Below, in pieces: positions 8,226 to 16,368 of a DNA stretch of 64,000 bases. The notes under the pieces were generated by a model, which saw nothing but the letters and a program-made list of their open reading frames with translations, did no database searches and was not told the origin of the DNA. The stretch spans positions 62,001 through 126,000 of the forward strand of contig CALMXZ010000008.1 of assembly GCA_937873495.1 (NCBI GenBank), written 5' to 3'. Every line of letters begins with the position of its first letter. The first letter of the stretch is position 1. The DNA is from an uncultured Trueperaceae bacterium (GTDB taxonomy: Bacteria > Deinococcota > Deinococci > Deinococcales > Trueperaceae). Both the position numbers and the translations under genes were made by a program.

Positions 8226-9281
8226 TCAGTCGCCGTCGGCATCGACCCAGCGGGTGCCGGGGCCGTCCTTCGGGATGACCCCGAACGCCCAATCACCCGG
8301 CCTCACCGGGTACCAGCGAGCGAAGTACGAGAGGTAGCCGTCGCACGGCGCACGCAGCTCCTCCATCACCTCGAAGGTGTACGGGCTCACGACGGTGGCG
8401 AGCAGCTCTCCCTCGACGACCTCACGCCCGAACCTCTCGTCGCGGTTGACGGGATAGAGCAGACCGCCCTTCGACGGGTTGACGCGGTGCGCGCCCTCGA
8501 AGCTCAAGTACCGAGCGGGTCGGGCCGCCGGCGGACCGGCGTACATGCCGAACTCCCTGAGCACGTTGAAGATGCCCGCGACGCACGTCTCGATCCACTC
8601 TTCCTCCGTGACGTGGCCGAAACCGGCTCCACCCAGCTCCCCGATGCAGCTGGGTATGCCGAGCTGGGCGCCCGCGTAGCCCGCCAGGGAGCGTGGACCG
8701 GGGAAGTTCTCGATGAACTTGGCCGCTTGGAGGATCGGGACGCCGAAGGCCAGCGCCATCCGCTTCGACAGCTCGTTGGTGCGTCGGTCCGGAAAGTCTA
8801 TGCCGTAGGCGACGTAACCGAACGAACTGCCCCAGATGCCGAGGTGGAAGTCGATGAGGGCCGAGGTGTGCGGCAACACCTCGCGCACGATGGCCTGCGC
8901 CAGTTGCTCCGAGATCCAGGTGTGGCGTCCGGGGAAGGTACGGTTCAGGTCGGCGTTGTCCGAGTCGTCGGGAGTGGAGCGGCGCAGGGCACCGAGAGCG
9001 GACGGGTTCGCGACGGGGATGGCGATGACGGCGCCGGTCAGCAGCGCCGGCTCGATACGCTCCACCACGCGCTTCAGCATCTCGATCGACAGCCACTCGA
9101 CCCCGTGCAGGGTCGAGGTTAGCGTCAGGGTGGGGCCGGCCTGGGAGCCGACGACGACATGGTTGTACAGGTCGATGTCTCCACCGTTCAGGTCGGTGGT
9201 GATGGGCAGCTTCCAGAGATGCTTGCCGGTTGAGTAGGCGGATCCGCCGAGTCGCAGTGGGTGCCCCTGGGTCTTGATCAC
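8226..9281 (-). CDS. Succinylglutamate desuccinylase/aspartoacylase-family enzyme
   Basis: A 351-residue zinc carboxypeptidase-fold (M14-related) enzyme that would remove an acyl group from an amino acid or related amide. Visible zinc ligands are H59 and E62 (HGVEWLS) and H146 (DFHLG). The substrate-binding DLNRTFPG stretch is at 111-118 and the catalytic Glu is probably E215 (IGELGG). A C-terminal beta region (from about 260, ending in PCDGYLSYFARWYPV) resembles the lid domain of the family. The GTG at 9281 is preferred because AGGAG lies seven bases upstream. It sits between a GntR regulator and a peptide transporter, so an imported N-acyl amino acid or acyl peptide is a plausible substrate. 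Confidence 0.85.
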   Translation of the reverse strand: MIKTQGHPLRLGGSAYSTGKHLWKLPITTDLNGGDIDLYNHVVVGSQAGPTLTLTSTLHGVEWLSIEMLKRVVERIEPALLTGAVIAIPVANPSALGALRRSTPDDSDNADLNRTFPGRHTWISEQLAQAIVREVLPHTSALIDFHLGIWGSSFGYVAYGIDFPDRRTNELSKRMALAFGVPILQAAKFIENFPGPRSLAGYAGAQLGIPSCIGELGGAGFGHVTEEEWIETCVAGIFNVLREFGMYAGPPAARPARYLSFEGAHRVNPSKGGLLYPVNRDERFGREVVEGELLATVVSPYTFEVMEELRAPCDGYLSYFARWYPVRPGDWAFGVIPKDGPGTRWVDADGD

Positions 9282-9352
9282 GTGTCGTCTCCTATGGGTG
9301 AGAGGGTTGCCGCGCGGCCGTTCCCCGTGGCGCATGAGGTGCACATGGAGGC

Positions 9353-10369
9353 CTAAACGAGCGGTGGAGCGGTCTGCTGGCGCGTGCGGTGAGCGAAGCG
9401 TTCCTTGAGCTTGCCGACGGACTCTTCGCTGACCTCGAAGCCGAGCTCGAGGCGGCGCTCGGCGGGCACGCCGTAGGCCTCCAGCAGCGGACCGGACAGG
9501 AACGTGTGAACGATCAGGTCGGCGGAGGCGAAGGCCTGGAGAGCGACCGGCTTGGGAACGCTGTCGAGGACCTTCGTGATGGACCTATGCTCGACCAGGC
9601 TGTAGCCGTGGAGGATGTTGACGGCGATGGGCTGGTAGCGCTCCGACGAGAAGATGCAGATCGACAGGCCAGCGGGCAGTTCCGCGATGCGTCCGATCGT
9701 CTCGGCCGTGATGTCGAGCGAGGTGACGATGATGCCGTGCTCTCCCGGTATAGCCAGTAGCAGGTCCTCGACCTGCTGCTTGATGCTCACCAGCGTGATC
9801 ACGTAGTAACAGTCCGCCAGCGTCGCGAGGGCGACCGGCTCGTGGGTAGCCAGGTCTTCCATGGCTATCGGGTGAACGGCAAGCCCGTATGAACTCATGG
9901 CGGCCGTGAGCGCTTTGGCGTACTTGGCCGCGCTGCGCCCCGGTGTCACTACCGCGACGTCACACGCCTGGGCGCTCCCTTGGATCACCCCGAACAGGCG
10001 GGACTGGATGTCGGAGTCGACGAACCCCAACGCGTGGGCGCGCTGCCGCAACCGTGCCATCTCCGCGATCAGCAGCTCGTGACGCACGCTCCAGTCGGCG
10101 ACCTCGCTGGTGTTCCCGGCCCGCACGAACGTGCCTCGCCCCCGTTGAGAAGCGATCAACCCGCTGTTCTGAAGCTCGTAGTACGCCTGGGAGACGGTGT
10201 TCGGGTTGACCCTCAACTGCTCGGCCAGGGCTCGCACCGCCGGCAGCTGCTCGTTGTCCCTCAGCTGATGGCTGTAGATCAGGTACGTGAGCTGATGGGC
10301 GATCTGCAGGTAGATGGGTATCTCGTGGTCCTCGGAGACCAGGATGTTCAGAGTGTCGGCCGTTGCCAC
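9353..10369 (-). CDS. GntR-family transcriptional regulator (YtrA-like N-terminus)
   Basis: A 338-residue regulator. Residues about 12-85 form a GntR winged helix (LAEQLRVNPNTVSQAYYELQ, SGLIASQRGRGTFVR). The remaining 250 residues are an effector domain I cannot assign; TPGRSAAKYAKAL and IIVTSLDI suggest an alpha/beta fold. The start codon is GTG. The gene is first in a run of seven same-strand genes reaching 2020, with a strong promoter and a dyad just upstream, so it probably autoregulates and controls the aspartoacylase-transporter-dipeptidase-amidase operon. Confidence 0.88.
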   Translation of the reverse strand: MATADTLNILVSEDHEIPIYLQIAHQLTYLIYSHQLRDNEQLPAVRALAEQLRVNPNTVSQAYYELQNSGLIASQRGRGTFVRAGNTSEVADWSVRHELLIAEMARLRQRAHALGFVDSDIQSRLFGVIQGSAQACDVAVVTPGRSAAKYAKALTAAMSSYGLAVHPIAMEDLATHEPVALATLADCYYVITLVSIKQQVEDLLLAIPGEHGIIVTSLDITAETIGRIAELPAGLSICIFSSERYQPIAVNILHGYSLVEHRSITKVLDSVPKPVALQAFASADLIVHTFLSGPLLEAYGVPAERRLELGFEVSEESVGKLKERFAHRTRQQTAPPLV

Positions 10370-10424
10370 TTGAGCGTGTCCCCTGCTCTCCTACCCTGCC
10401 CCCGTGGTCTCTTGACCCAGTGTA

Positions 10425-10436
10425 TTAGTGAACTAA
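10425..10436. promoter_or_regulatory. Candidate GntR operator
   Basis: The arms TTAGT and ACTAA form an inverted repeat around GA. It lies just downstream of the -10 of the gntR promoter, where a bound repressor would block initiation. GntR sites are often short AT-rich dyads of this kind. Assignment to this regulator is inference from position. Confidence 0.5.
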
Positions 10437-10437
10437 G

Positions 10438-10464
10438 ATTATAGAGACCGCTTGCCGTTGTCAA
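10438..10464 (-). promoter_or_regulatory. Sigma-70-type promoter for the gntR operon
   Basis: On the minus strand a perfect TTGACA (10464-10459) and a perfect TATAAT (10443-10438) are separated by 15 bases. The spacer is a little shorter than the usual 16-18. The expected start lies near 10431, about 60 bases before the GTG of the GntR gene. Confidence 0.65.
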
Positions 10465-10518
10465 CGACCCGCGTCAGCGGCGGCCGCCTCGGACCGACTA
10501 TCGAACGGGCCCGGCGGC

Positions 10519-10546
10519 GGCGCGTAGGCACCACTCTCCACGCGCC
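10519..10546 (-). terminator. Weak candidate terminator after the citrate-synthase-like gene
   Basis: GGCGCGT and ACGCGCC can pair as a 7-bp stem with a 14-base loop, 24 bases after the stop codon. No T-run follows, so support is weak. Confidence 0.3.
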
Positions 10547-10569
10547 GATCGACCGCGCGAGGCAGCTGG

Positions 10570-11790
10570 TTAGCCGGCTCCGCCCACGTACCTGGCCCTC
10601 GGCCTGATCACCCTGGCGGAGCCGTACTGCTCGAACACGTGAGCGATCATCCCGGCGGTGCGTCCTAGTGCTATGAGGCTGAAGATGGCGTCCTCCGGCA
10701 GGCCGAGGAGCGGTTCGGCGACAGCCAGAGCGAAGTCCACCCGCGGATGCTCGCCCGTGGCCGCTTCGGCGACCTGCAACGTCTCCCTCAGTAGCGGGTA
10801 CAGGTCGGAACCGGCCAACAACTCCACCAGGGTAGCCACCCGCGGGTCGTGGCCGGCGTACAGGCGGCGGTACGGGTTGTGGAACCCGGGCACGACGCCG
10901 CGCAGGCGCAGGTAGCGCCTGACGACCGGCGCGGCCTGACCCTCGTCGACCACCTCGGCGAAGAACCCTCGAGCCTCCGCCACTTGCCCGTAGAGGTGCT
11001 TGTACCCTTGCAACGCCGCCAACCCGCCAAGGACCGCCTGGTACAGCGTCGCCCCGGCGCTCGCGACGCACCGGGCGGTGAACGTCGCGATGTTGAGCTC
11101 GTGGTCGGCGACCATGACCAGCAGAGCGTCGAGCTTGGCGGCGTCCACACCCCAGGCGGAGGCCAGGGTGGCCGCCAGAGAGCCGGCATAGGGCCGACCC
11201 GCGCTGAAGTGCGTCAGCTGTAGGAGGATGCGGACCGCGGCGGGCATCAGCACCGCCGCCTTGGCCCCGTAGGCGTGCAGGTCGCGGCGCTCCATCAACG
11301 GCAACACCGCCTGCAGGCGCTCGACCGGGCTCAGGTCGGCCGGCAGCCCGCTCCCGAGGCGCACGTCGGTCGGTTGCCGCCAGAGTTCGGACTGGGGGAG
11401 CAGGTCGGGCGGGCTGCCGTTCCCCTCCACCTCGCCGGTCCAGAGGAACTGCGCCACCTGCTCGAACGTGTAACGGGCGGCGAGCTCGCTCGAGCTGCGG
11501 TCGCGGTAGGAGTGCTCGGCCTCCGTGATCTGCGAGATGGAGGTGGTCAGTATGGGCGTTCCGAACTCGATGACTTCGGTCGCCGCCGTGTCGGGGTCCT
11601 TGCGGAAGCTGGTCCGGTGCTTCAACGCGAGGAGGTCGGAGCGGCGGTAACCCTTCTTGCGGGCACCGACGCCGAGGGCAACCGACGCGATCATGCCGCG
11701 ACTGACGTACGAGTAGAGGGTCGCCTTGGTCACGCCGAGGAACGTGGCGGCGCCGGCGGCGTCCAGGTAGTCGCTCGAGGCTTCCGTCAT
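10570..11790 (-). CDS. Citrate-synthase-like protein with N-terminal helix-turn-helix
   Basis: About 406 residues. The first 60 form an excisionase/MerR-like DNA-binding domain (AATFLGVTKATLYSYVSRG). The rest aligns with citrate synthase: H230 in VADHELNIATFTAR, H265, H303 and D352 (RVDFALAVA) match the substrate-binding His/His/His/Asp positions. The signature GPLHGGA is replaced by QGYKHLYG and GFGHPVY by GFHNPYRR, so the active site is divergent. It may be an enzyme, or a regulator that senses an acyl-CoA or oxo-acid. Similar HTH-citrate synthase fusions are known as a family. It is transcribed away from two M29-type genes. An ATG at 11808 is an alternative start. Confidence 0.8.
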   Translation of the reverse strand: MTEASSDYLDAAGAATFLGVTKATLYSYVSRGMIASVALGVGARKKGYRRSDLLALKHRTSFRKDPDTAATEVIEFGTPILTTSISQITEAEHSYRDRSSSELAARYTFEQVAQFLWTGEVEGNGSPPDLLPQSELWRQPTDVRLGSGLPADLSPVERLQAVLPLMERRDLHAYGAKAAVLMPAAVRILLQLTHFSAGRPYAGSLAATLASAWGVDAAKLDALLVMVADHELNIATFTARCVASAGATLYQAVLGGLAALQGYKHLYGQVAEARGFFAEVVDEGQAAPVVRRYLRLRGVVPGFHNPYRRLYAGHDPRVATLVELLAGSDLYPLLRETLQVAEAATGEHPRVDFALAVAEPLLGLPEDAIFSLIALGRTAGMIAHVFEQYGSARVIRPRARYVGGAG

Positions 11791-11820
11791 CTGCGCCCAA
11801 GCTAGCATCGAGGTTGACGC

Positions 11821-11834
11821 TCAATCAAGATTGA
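11821..11834. promoter_or_regulatory. Inverted repeat between divergent genes
   Basis: TCAATC and GATTGA are perfect arms around AA, in the 76-base space between the citrate-synthase-like gene and the NicX/M29-like gene. The position suits an operator for the helix-turn-helix domain of the neighbouring protein. This link is inference. Confidence 0.5.
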
Positions 11835-11866
11835 CAACATCGACGAGCCGATGACACCATCCAACG

Positions 11867-12841
11867 ATGGTCGAAGAGAAGCTGATGTACGGCGCGCGCC
11901 GTCTCGTCACCCAGTGCACCGCCGTTCAGCCGAACGAGAACGGCCTCGTGGTGTTGGACACGAAGACCGACCCGGTCATCGCCGACGCGTTGGCCCAGGC
12001 GCTCCGCGAGGTCGGAGCGACGGCGACCGTGATACGTACCGACAGCGCCAAGACCGATTCGGGCGAGGCCGCCCCGGCGGTAGCCGCCGCCATGCTCTCG
12101 TCCGACGTCATCTTCACGGCCGTGCAGGTCTCGCTTACCCACACCGAGGCCACCAAGGCCGCCTGCGCGGCGGGCGCGAGAGTCGCCGCACTGACGCAAT
12201 GGGTTCCCGAGATGCTCGTCGGCGGCGGCATCGAGGCCGACTTCATCGCCATCGAGCCGCGCGTGATGCGCGTCGCGGCGACCTGGGACGCCGGTTCGAC
12301 CGTCACGGTCACGAGCGCGGCCGGCACGAACATGACCCTCGACATCCGCGGCAGGCTCGGCACACCTCACGCCAAGACGGGCGTAGTGAGGCGGGGCACG
12401 TTCCATCCGATACCGGACATCGAGTCGCCCGTAGCGCCGGTGACCGGCAGCGGCGTGATCGTCTGTGACGCCTCGGTTCCCTACCTCGGCATCGGCGTGC
12501 TCGCCGAGCCACTGACTCTCACGGTCGAGGACGGCCGCGTAGTGGCCATCGAGGGGGGCCGGGCCGCCACCGTCGTCAGGAACTCCTGGGAAGCGCTGCG
12601 CGACCCCAACGTCTATCACCTCGCCGAGCTGGGTATCGGCATGAACCCCAGCTGTCGTTTGACCGGCCGCATGCTGGACGACGAGGGCGTAGCCAGCACG
12701 TGCCACTTCGGCATCGGCAGCAGCTACACGTTGGGGGGCGACGTGAAGGCCAAGTGCCACTACGACTTCGTGCTGCACGACCCGACCATCGCGGTCGACG
12801 GCGTCACGATCATGCGCGCCGGCGAGCTCCTGGTCCGATGA
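11867..12841 (+). CDS. NicX / M29 aminopeptidase-like family protein
   Basis: A 324-residue protein resembling the group that joins M29 metallo-aminopeptidases and 2,5-dihydroxypyridine 5,6-dioxygenase (NicX). The C-terminal metal region is visible: E in AELGIGMNP, H in TCHFGIGSS, and H/D in KCHYDFVLHD. The N-terminal half (residues 15-130) is an alpha/beta region. It could cleave a peptide or amide bond, or open a ring using iron; sequence alone does not decide. It overlaps the next, clearer M29 gene by four bases (ATGA), so the two are made together and may form a heteromer or act in sequence. An ATG at 11885 is an alternative start. Confidence 0.78.
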   Translation: MVEEKLMYGARRLVTQCTAVQPNENGLVVLDTKTDPVIADALAQALREVGATATVIRTDSAKTDSGEAAPAVAAAMLSSDVIFTAVQVSLTHTEATKAACAAGARVAALTQWVPEMLVGGGIEADFIAIEPRVMRVAATWDAGSTVTVTSAAGTNMTLDIRGRLGTPHAKTGVVRRGTFHPIPDIESPVAPVTGSGVIVCDASVPYLGIGVLAEPLTLTVEDGRVVAIEGGRAATVVRNSWEALRDPNVYHLAELGIGMNPSCRLTGRMLDDEGVASTCHFGIGSSYTLGGDVKAKCHYDFVLHDPTIAVDGVTIMRAGELLVR

Positions 12842-13863
12842 CCCCCGCTCGCCGCGCCGCCTTCGCCGACCTGGTGACGAGGTTCTGCCAGGAGGTCGCT
12901 CGCGGAGACGCCGTGCTCGTGGAGGGTACGACCGCGACTCGAGCGGAGGCCTCGGCCGTGACCGAGTCGCTGCGCCGCGCAGGCGCCGACGCTCGAACGC
13001 TCTACCTGGACGACGAGGCCGATGCCGCGCAGGCCGTCGAGGAGGCGCTCTGGCTGAGCTTGACGGGTTACGTCAGCCTGCGGACCGTCGGCGACAAGAG
13101 CGCGGCCAACCCGCGCCCGAGCCCGAACGCGACCGTACGCAAGCTGCGCATGACCGCCCGCAAGACCTCGACGTACCTGCCCGACGCGGTCCTCGCCGAG
13201 CGCGCCGGGCTCTCCCTGGCGGCACTCGAGGACTACTACGCGGCCCTCCTCCATCTGGACGCCCCCGATCCGGTCGCCAAGCTGCACGAGTTGCGCGACC
13301 GGCAGGAGCTGCTCCTGGCGCCCCTTCGGCGGGCCTCCAAGGTGCGCATACAGGGGGACGACACCGACCTGACCCTCAGCACCGCCGGGCGCACCTGGGT
13401 GAACAGCTACGGCAGGCGCAACGTGCCGAGCGGCGAGATGTACACGAGCCCTGTCGAGTCCTCGCCGCACGGCGTGATCCGTTTCGACGTCCCCAGCTAC
13501 AACTTCGCGCGGCGTGTCGCCGGCGTCACCCTCGAGTTCCGCACCGGCGAACTGGTGCGCGCCACGGCGGACGAGGGCGACGACGTGTTGCAGGCGCAAC
13601 TCGAGCGCGACGCCGGCGCGCGCTTCCTGGGTGAGCTGGGCATAGGCGGCAACCCGGCCATGTCCAGGTTCCTCGGCGCCACCCTCTTCGACGAGAAGGT
13701 CGCCGGCAGCGTCCACCTGGCGCTTGGCAAGAGCTACCCCCAGACGGGCGGGCTCAACGACAGCGCGCTCCATTGGGACCTCATCAAGGACCTCCGCGGT
13801 GGCGGTCTGATCTCGCTCGATGGCGAAATCTTCCAACAGGACGGGGTCTTCGTGAGCGCTTGA
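12838..13863 (+). CDS. M29-family metallo-aminopeptidase
   Basis: A 341-residue M29 (AmpS/aminopeptidase T type) enzyme, expected to remove N-terminal residues from peptides in the cytoplasm with a two-metal centre. Ligand motifs are all present: E in NVPSGEMYTSP, E in LGELGIGGNP, H in GSVHLALGKSYP, and H and D in ALHWDLIKD. The start is the ATG overlapping the preceding stop. The binding-protein gene follows after 57 bases, so imported peptides are plausible substrates. Confidence 0.87.
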   Translation: MTPARRAAFADLVTRFCQEVARGDAVLVEGTTATRAEASAVTESLRRAGADARTLYLDDEADAAQAVEEALWLSLTGYVSLRTVGDKSAANPRPSPNATVRKLRMTARKTSTYLPDAVLAERAGLSLAALEDYYAALLHLDAPDPVAKLHELRDRQELLLAPLRRASKVRIQGDDTDLTLSTAGRTWVNSYGRRNVPSGEMYTSPVESSPHGVIRFDVPSYNFARRVAGVTLEFRTGELVRATADEGDDVLQAQLERDAGARFLGELGIGGNPAMSRFLGATLFDEKVAGSVHLALGKSYPQTGGLNDSALHWDLIKDLRGGGLISLDGEIFQQDGVFVSA

Positions 13864-13920
13864 CGGCGTGCTCGCGAAGCGGTTCCAGCCGTGATCATGA
13901 ACTTGAGCAGGAGGAAGACC

Positions 13921-15426
13921 ATGAAGCAGCGTTACCTGCAGTGGTTGTTCGCGGCGGTGTCGGTGGCCTTCGTGTACGCCAACGCCCAGAGCACGGTCAC
14001 CGTGGCCGTTCCCGAGGGCCCTCCGGGCTTCGACCCCCAGAACAACAACCGGGCGGTCGCGTCGGGGATCTACATCAACATCTTCGACTACCTGATATTC
14101 AAGGACGCCAACGGCGACTTCCAGCCGGCGCTCGCCACGGCCTGGGAACCGCTCACGGACACGCAGTGGCGCGTGGAGTTGCGCCAGGGAGTGCTGTGGC
14201 ACGACGGCGCCCCGTTCACCGCCGCCGACGTCGAGTTCACCTTCGAGCGAGTGGCCAACGACCCCCTGTTGGTGCGTCACTCCTACTACGAGGGCATAAC
14301 CGACGTAGAGGTGGTGAACGATCATGAGGTCGTCTTCCATACCGCGGCGCCGGACCCGACCTTCTTGAGCGCCCTCAGCCGGAACGGCGCCAGCGTGATA
14401 CCTCGGCACTACTACGAGGCGGTGGGCGTCGAGAAGGCGTCGCTGGAGCCGATCGGCACCGGACCGTACAGGTTCGTCGAGTACCGCACCGACGACCGGC
14501 TGATCCTCGAGGCCTTCGACGGCTACTGGGGCGGCCGCCCCGAGTTCGACAGGGCGGTGTTCCGGGTCATCCCCGAGTCGTCCACCGCGGTAAGCGAGCT
14601 GGTGACGGGCGGCGTCGACATCGTGACCTCCGTGAGGGTGTCAGAGGTCGCCCGCGTCGAGGCTTCCGGCTCCGCGCGCATAGAGCGTGTCGGCAGCAAC
14701 AGCACCCAGTACATCACCTTCAACGTCTCGGAAGGTCAGGTGACGGCCGATGCGCTGGTACGCGCCGCCGTCGACTACGCCGTTGACGACAGCCTGCTCG
14801 CCGAGGTCTTGACGGACGGCGCGGGCGTCCCGGTGCGGGCCAGGGTCTCGCCGGAGACGTCGTTCTCGCCGGCCGGCCTTTACGACGCCTACCTCTACGA
14901 CGTGGAGCGCGCTCGCGAACTGCTGGCGGAGGCGGGCTACGCCGCCGGCGACCTGACGATAACCCTCATGGGCAACACGGGCCATGCCGACGTCGCCGAC
15001 CTGGTGGCGGCCATGCTCGCCGAGGTCGGGATCGGCACCAACATCGAGCTCTTCGAGTCGAGCGTTTGGAACAGCAAGTACTGGCAGCCGGGCGACTTCA
15101 CGAACGTCGCGTTCGGCGCTTCGAGCGACTCCTCCTTCGACTACGGCAACTCGCTGATCGACCTCACCTGCCCGGACGGGGTGCACGCGCGCCGGAGCCA
15201 CTGGTGCAACGAGGAGTACACCGAGCTGGTCGACGCCGCGAACACGGAGTTCGACGCCGCCCAGCGCGCCGAGCTCCTGCGCGAGGCCACCGATATCCTG
15301 CTTGACGAGCGCCCGCAGTACTACCTCTACAGCAACGCGACGTTCGTAGGGGTCAGCAACCGGCTCTCGTTCACACCGCGCGCCGACTCGCTCATCGTCC
15401 TCGCGGAGACCACCGCGGCGCACTAG
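13921..15426 (+). CDS. ABC substrate-binding protein, family 5 (peptide type)
   Basis: A 501-residue secreted binding protein. The ATG at 13921 is chosen for its AGGAGG site six bases upstream and because it gives a clean signal peptide (MKQRYLQW, hydrophobic LFAAVSVAFVYA, cleavage near NAQ). Family-5 marks: FDPQNNNRAVASG, WEPLTDTQWRVEL, TAADVEFTFERV, GTGPYRFVEY and EAFDGYWGGRPEF. Unlike four sister genes in the window, it is followed by only three bases before DppB and has no intercistronic hairpin. Confidence 0.93.
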   Translation: MKQRYLQWLFAAVSVAFVYANAQSTVTVAVPEGPPGFDPQNNNRAVASGIYINIFDYLIFKDANGDFQPALATAWEPLTDTQWRVELRQGVLWHDGAPFTAADVEFTFERVANDPLLVRHSYYEGITDVEVVNDHEVVFHTAAPDPTFLSALSRNGASVIPRHYYEAVGVEKASLEPIGTGPYRFVEYRTDDRLILEAFDGYWGGRPEFDRAVFRVIPESSTAVSELVTGGVDIVTSVRVSEVARVEASGSARIERVGSNSTQYITFNVSEGQVTADALVRAAVDYAVDDSLLAEVLTDGAGVPVRARVSPETSFSPAGLYDAYLYDVERARELLAEAGYAAGDLTITLMGNTGHADVADLVAAMLAEVGIGTNIELFESSVWNSKYWQPGDFTNVAFGASSDSSFDYGNSLIDLTCPDGVHARRSHWCNEEYTELVDAANTEFDAAQRAELLREATDILLDERPQYYLYSNATFVGVSNRLSFTPRADSLIVLAETTAAH

Positions 15427-15429
15427 GCG

Positions 15430-16368
15430 ATGACTGGTTACGCCCTACGCCGGCTTCTTCAGGTGATCCCGACACTGGTCGGGATCACCTTGCTGGTGTT
15501 CGTGACGTTGAGGCTGTCCGGCGACCCGATCGCCGCCTACCTGGGCAGCGACGCCGCCGACAGCGCCGTGATCACGCCGGAGCAGGAAGCCGCCATCAGA
15601 GAGCGTCTGGGCCTCGACCGTCCACTCGCCTTCCAGTACCTCGTCTTCCTGCGAAACGTGGCGAGGGGCGACTTCGGCCAGTCGTTCATCTACCAGGGGC
15701 GGCCGGCCGCGAGCCTCCTGCTCGAGCGGCTACCCGCCACGGCCGCGTTGGCGGCCGCCGCTCTCCTAGTCGCGGTCCTCATCTCGCTACCCGGCGGCAT
15801 GCTGGCCGCGGTCAACCGCAACAAGGCGCCCGACACCTTCGTCAACGTCTACTCGGTCATAGGCGACGCCATGCCCAACTTCTGGCTTGGCGTCATGTTG
15901 ATCCTCCTGTTCAGCGTGAGACTGGGCTGGTTGCCGGTGTCGGGAAGCGGGACGTGGCGCCACTTGGTCCTACCGGCCCTCACCCTAGGGACCAGCATGG
16001 CCGCGCTCCAGACGCGGCTCATGCGCAGCGGCCTCATAGAGGCGCTGCAGCAGGATTACGTGCGAACGGCGCGCGCGAAGGGCCTCGCGCCCCGGACCGT
16101 CCTGTTCAAGCACGCCTTGCGCAACGCGGCGTTGGGCTACGTGACCTTGCTTGGCTTGGCGGTCCCGGGCCTACTGGGCGGCTCCGTCGTGGTGGAACGG
16201 ATCTTCGCCTGGCCGGGCATGGGGCTCCTCTTCATCAACGGGCTGGGTGGACGCGACATGGCCCTGATCCAGGCCGTCGTCATCTTCTCGGCAGCGATGG
16301 TCATCCTCGCCAACCTGGGCGTCGACCTCCTCTACACCGTCATAGATCCGCGGATCCGGTACCAGTGA
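15430..16368 (+). CDS. Dipeptide/oligopeptide ABC permease, DppB type
   Basis: A 312-residue permease. It shows the first membrane helix after YALRRLLQVIPTL, the LGLDRPLAFQYLVFL segment, GDFGQSFIYQGRPA, the EAA loop TARAKGLAPRTVLFKHALRN, ERIFAWPGMGLL and a terminal VIDPRIRYQ. No strong ribosome site is seen at the ATG, which lies three bases after the binding-protein stop, so translational coupling is likely. Confidence 0.93.
   Translation: MTGYALRRLLQVIPTLVGITLLVFVTLRLSGDPIAAYLGSDAADSAVITPEQEAAIRERLGLDRPLAFQYLVFLRNVARGDFGQSFIYQGRPAASLLLERLPATAALAAAALLVAVLISLPGGMLAAVNRNKAPDTFVNVYSVIGDAMPNFWLGVMLILLFSVRLGWLPVSGSGTWRHLVLPALTLGTSMAALQTRLMRSGLIEALQQDYVRTARAKGLAPRTVLFKHALRNAALGYVTLLGLAVPGLLGGSVVVERIFAWPGMGLLFINGLGGRDMALIQAVVIFSAAMVILANLGVDLLYTVIDPRIRYQ

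Noticed and set aside
10444-10569. Possible small gene between GntR and the citrate-synthase-like gene
   Set aside because: The open frames here are continuations of shadow frames with no ribosome site or conserved start.
12760-14409. Long minus-strand open frame (549 codons)
   Set aside because: It lies opposite the M29 genes and binding-protein start, with composition typical of antisense frames and no recognisable domain.
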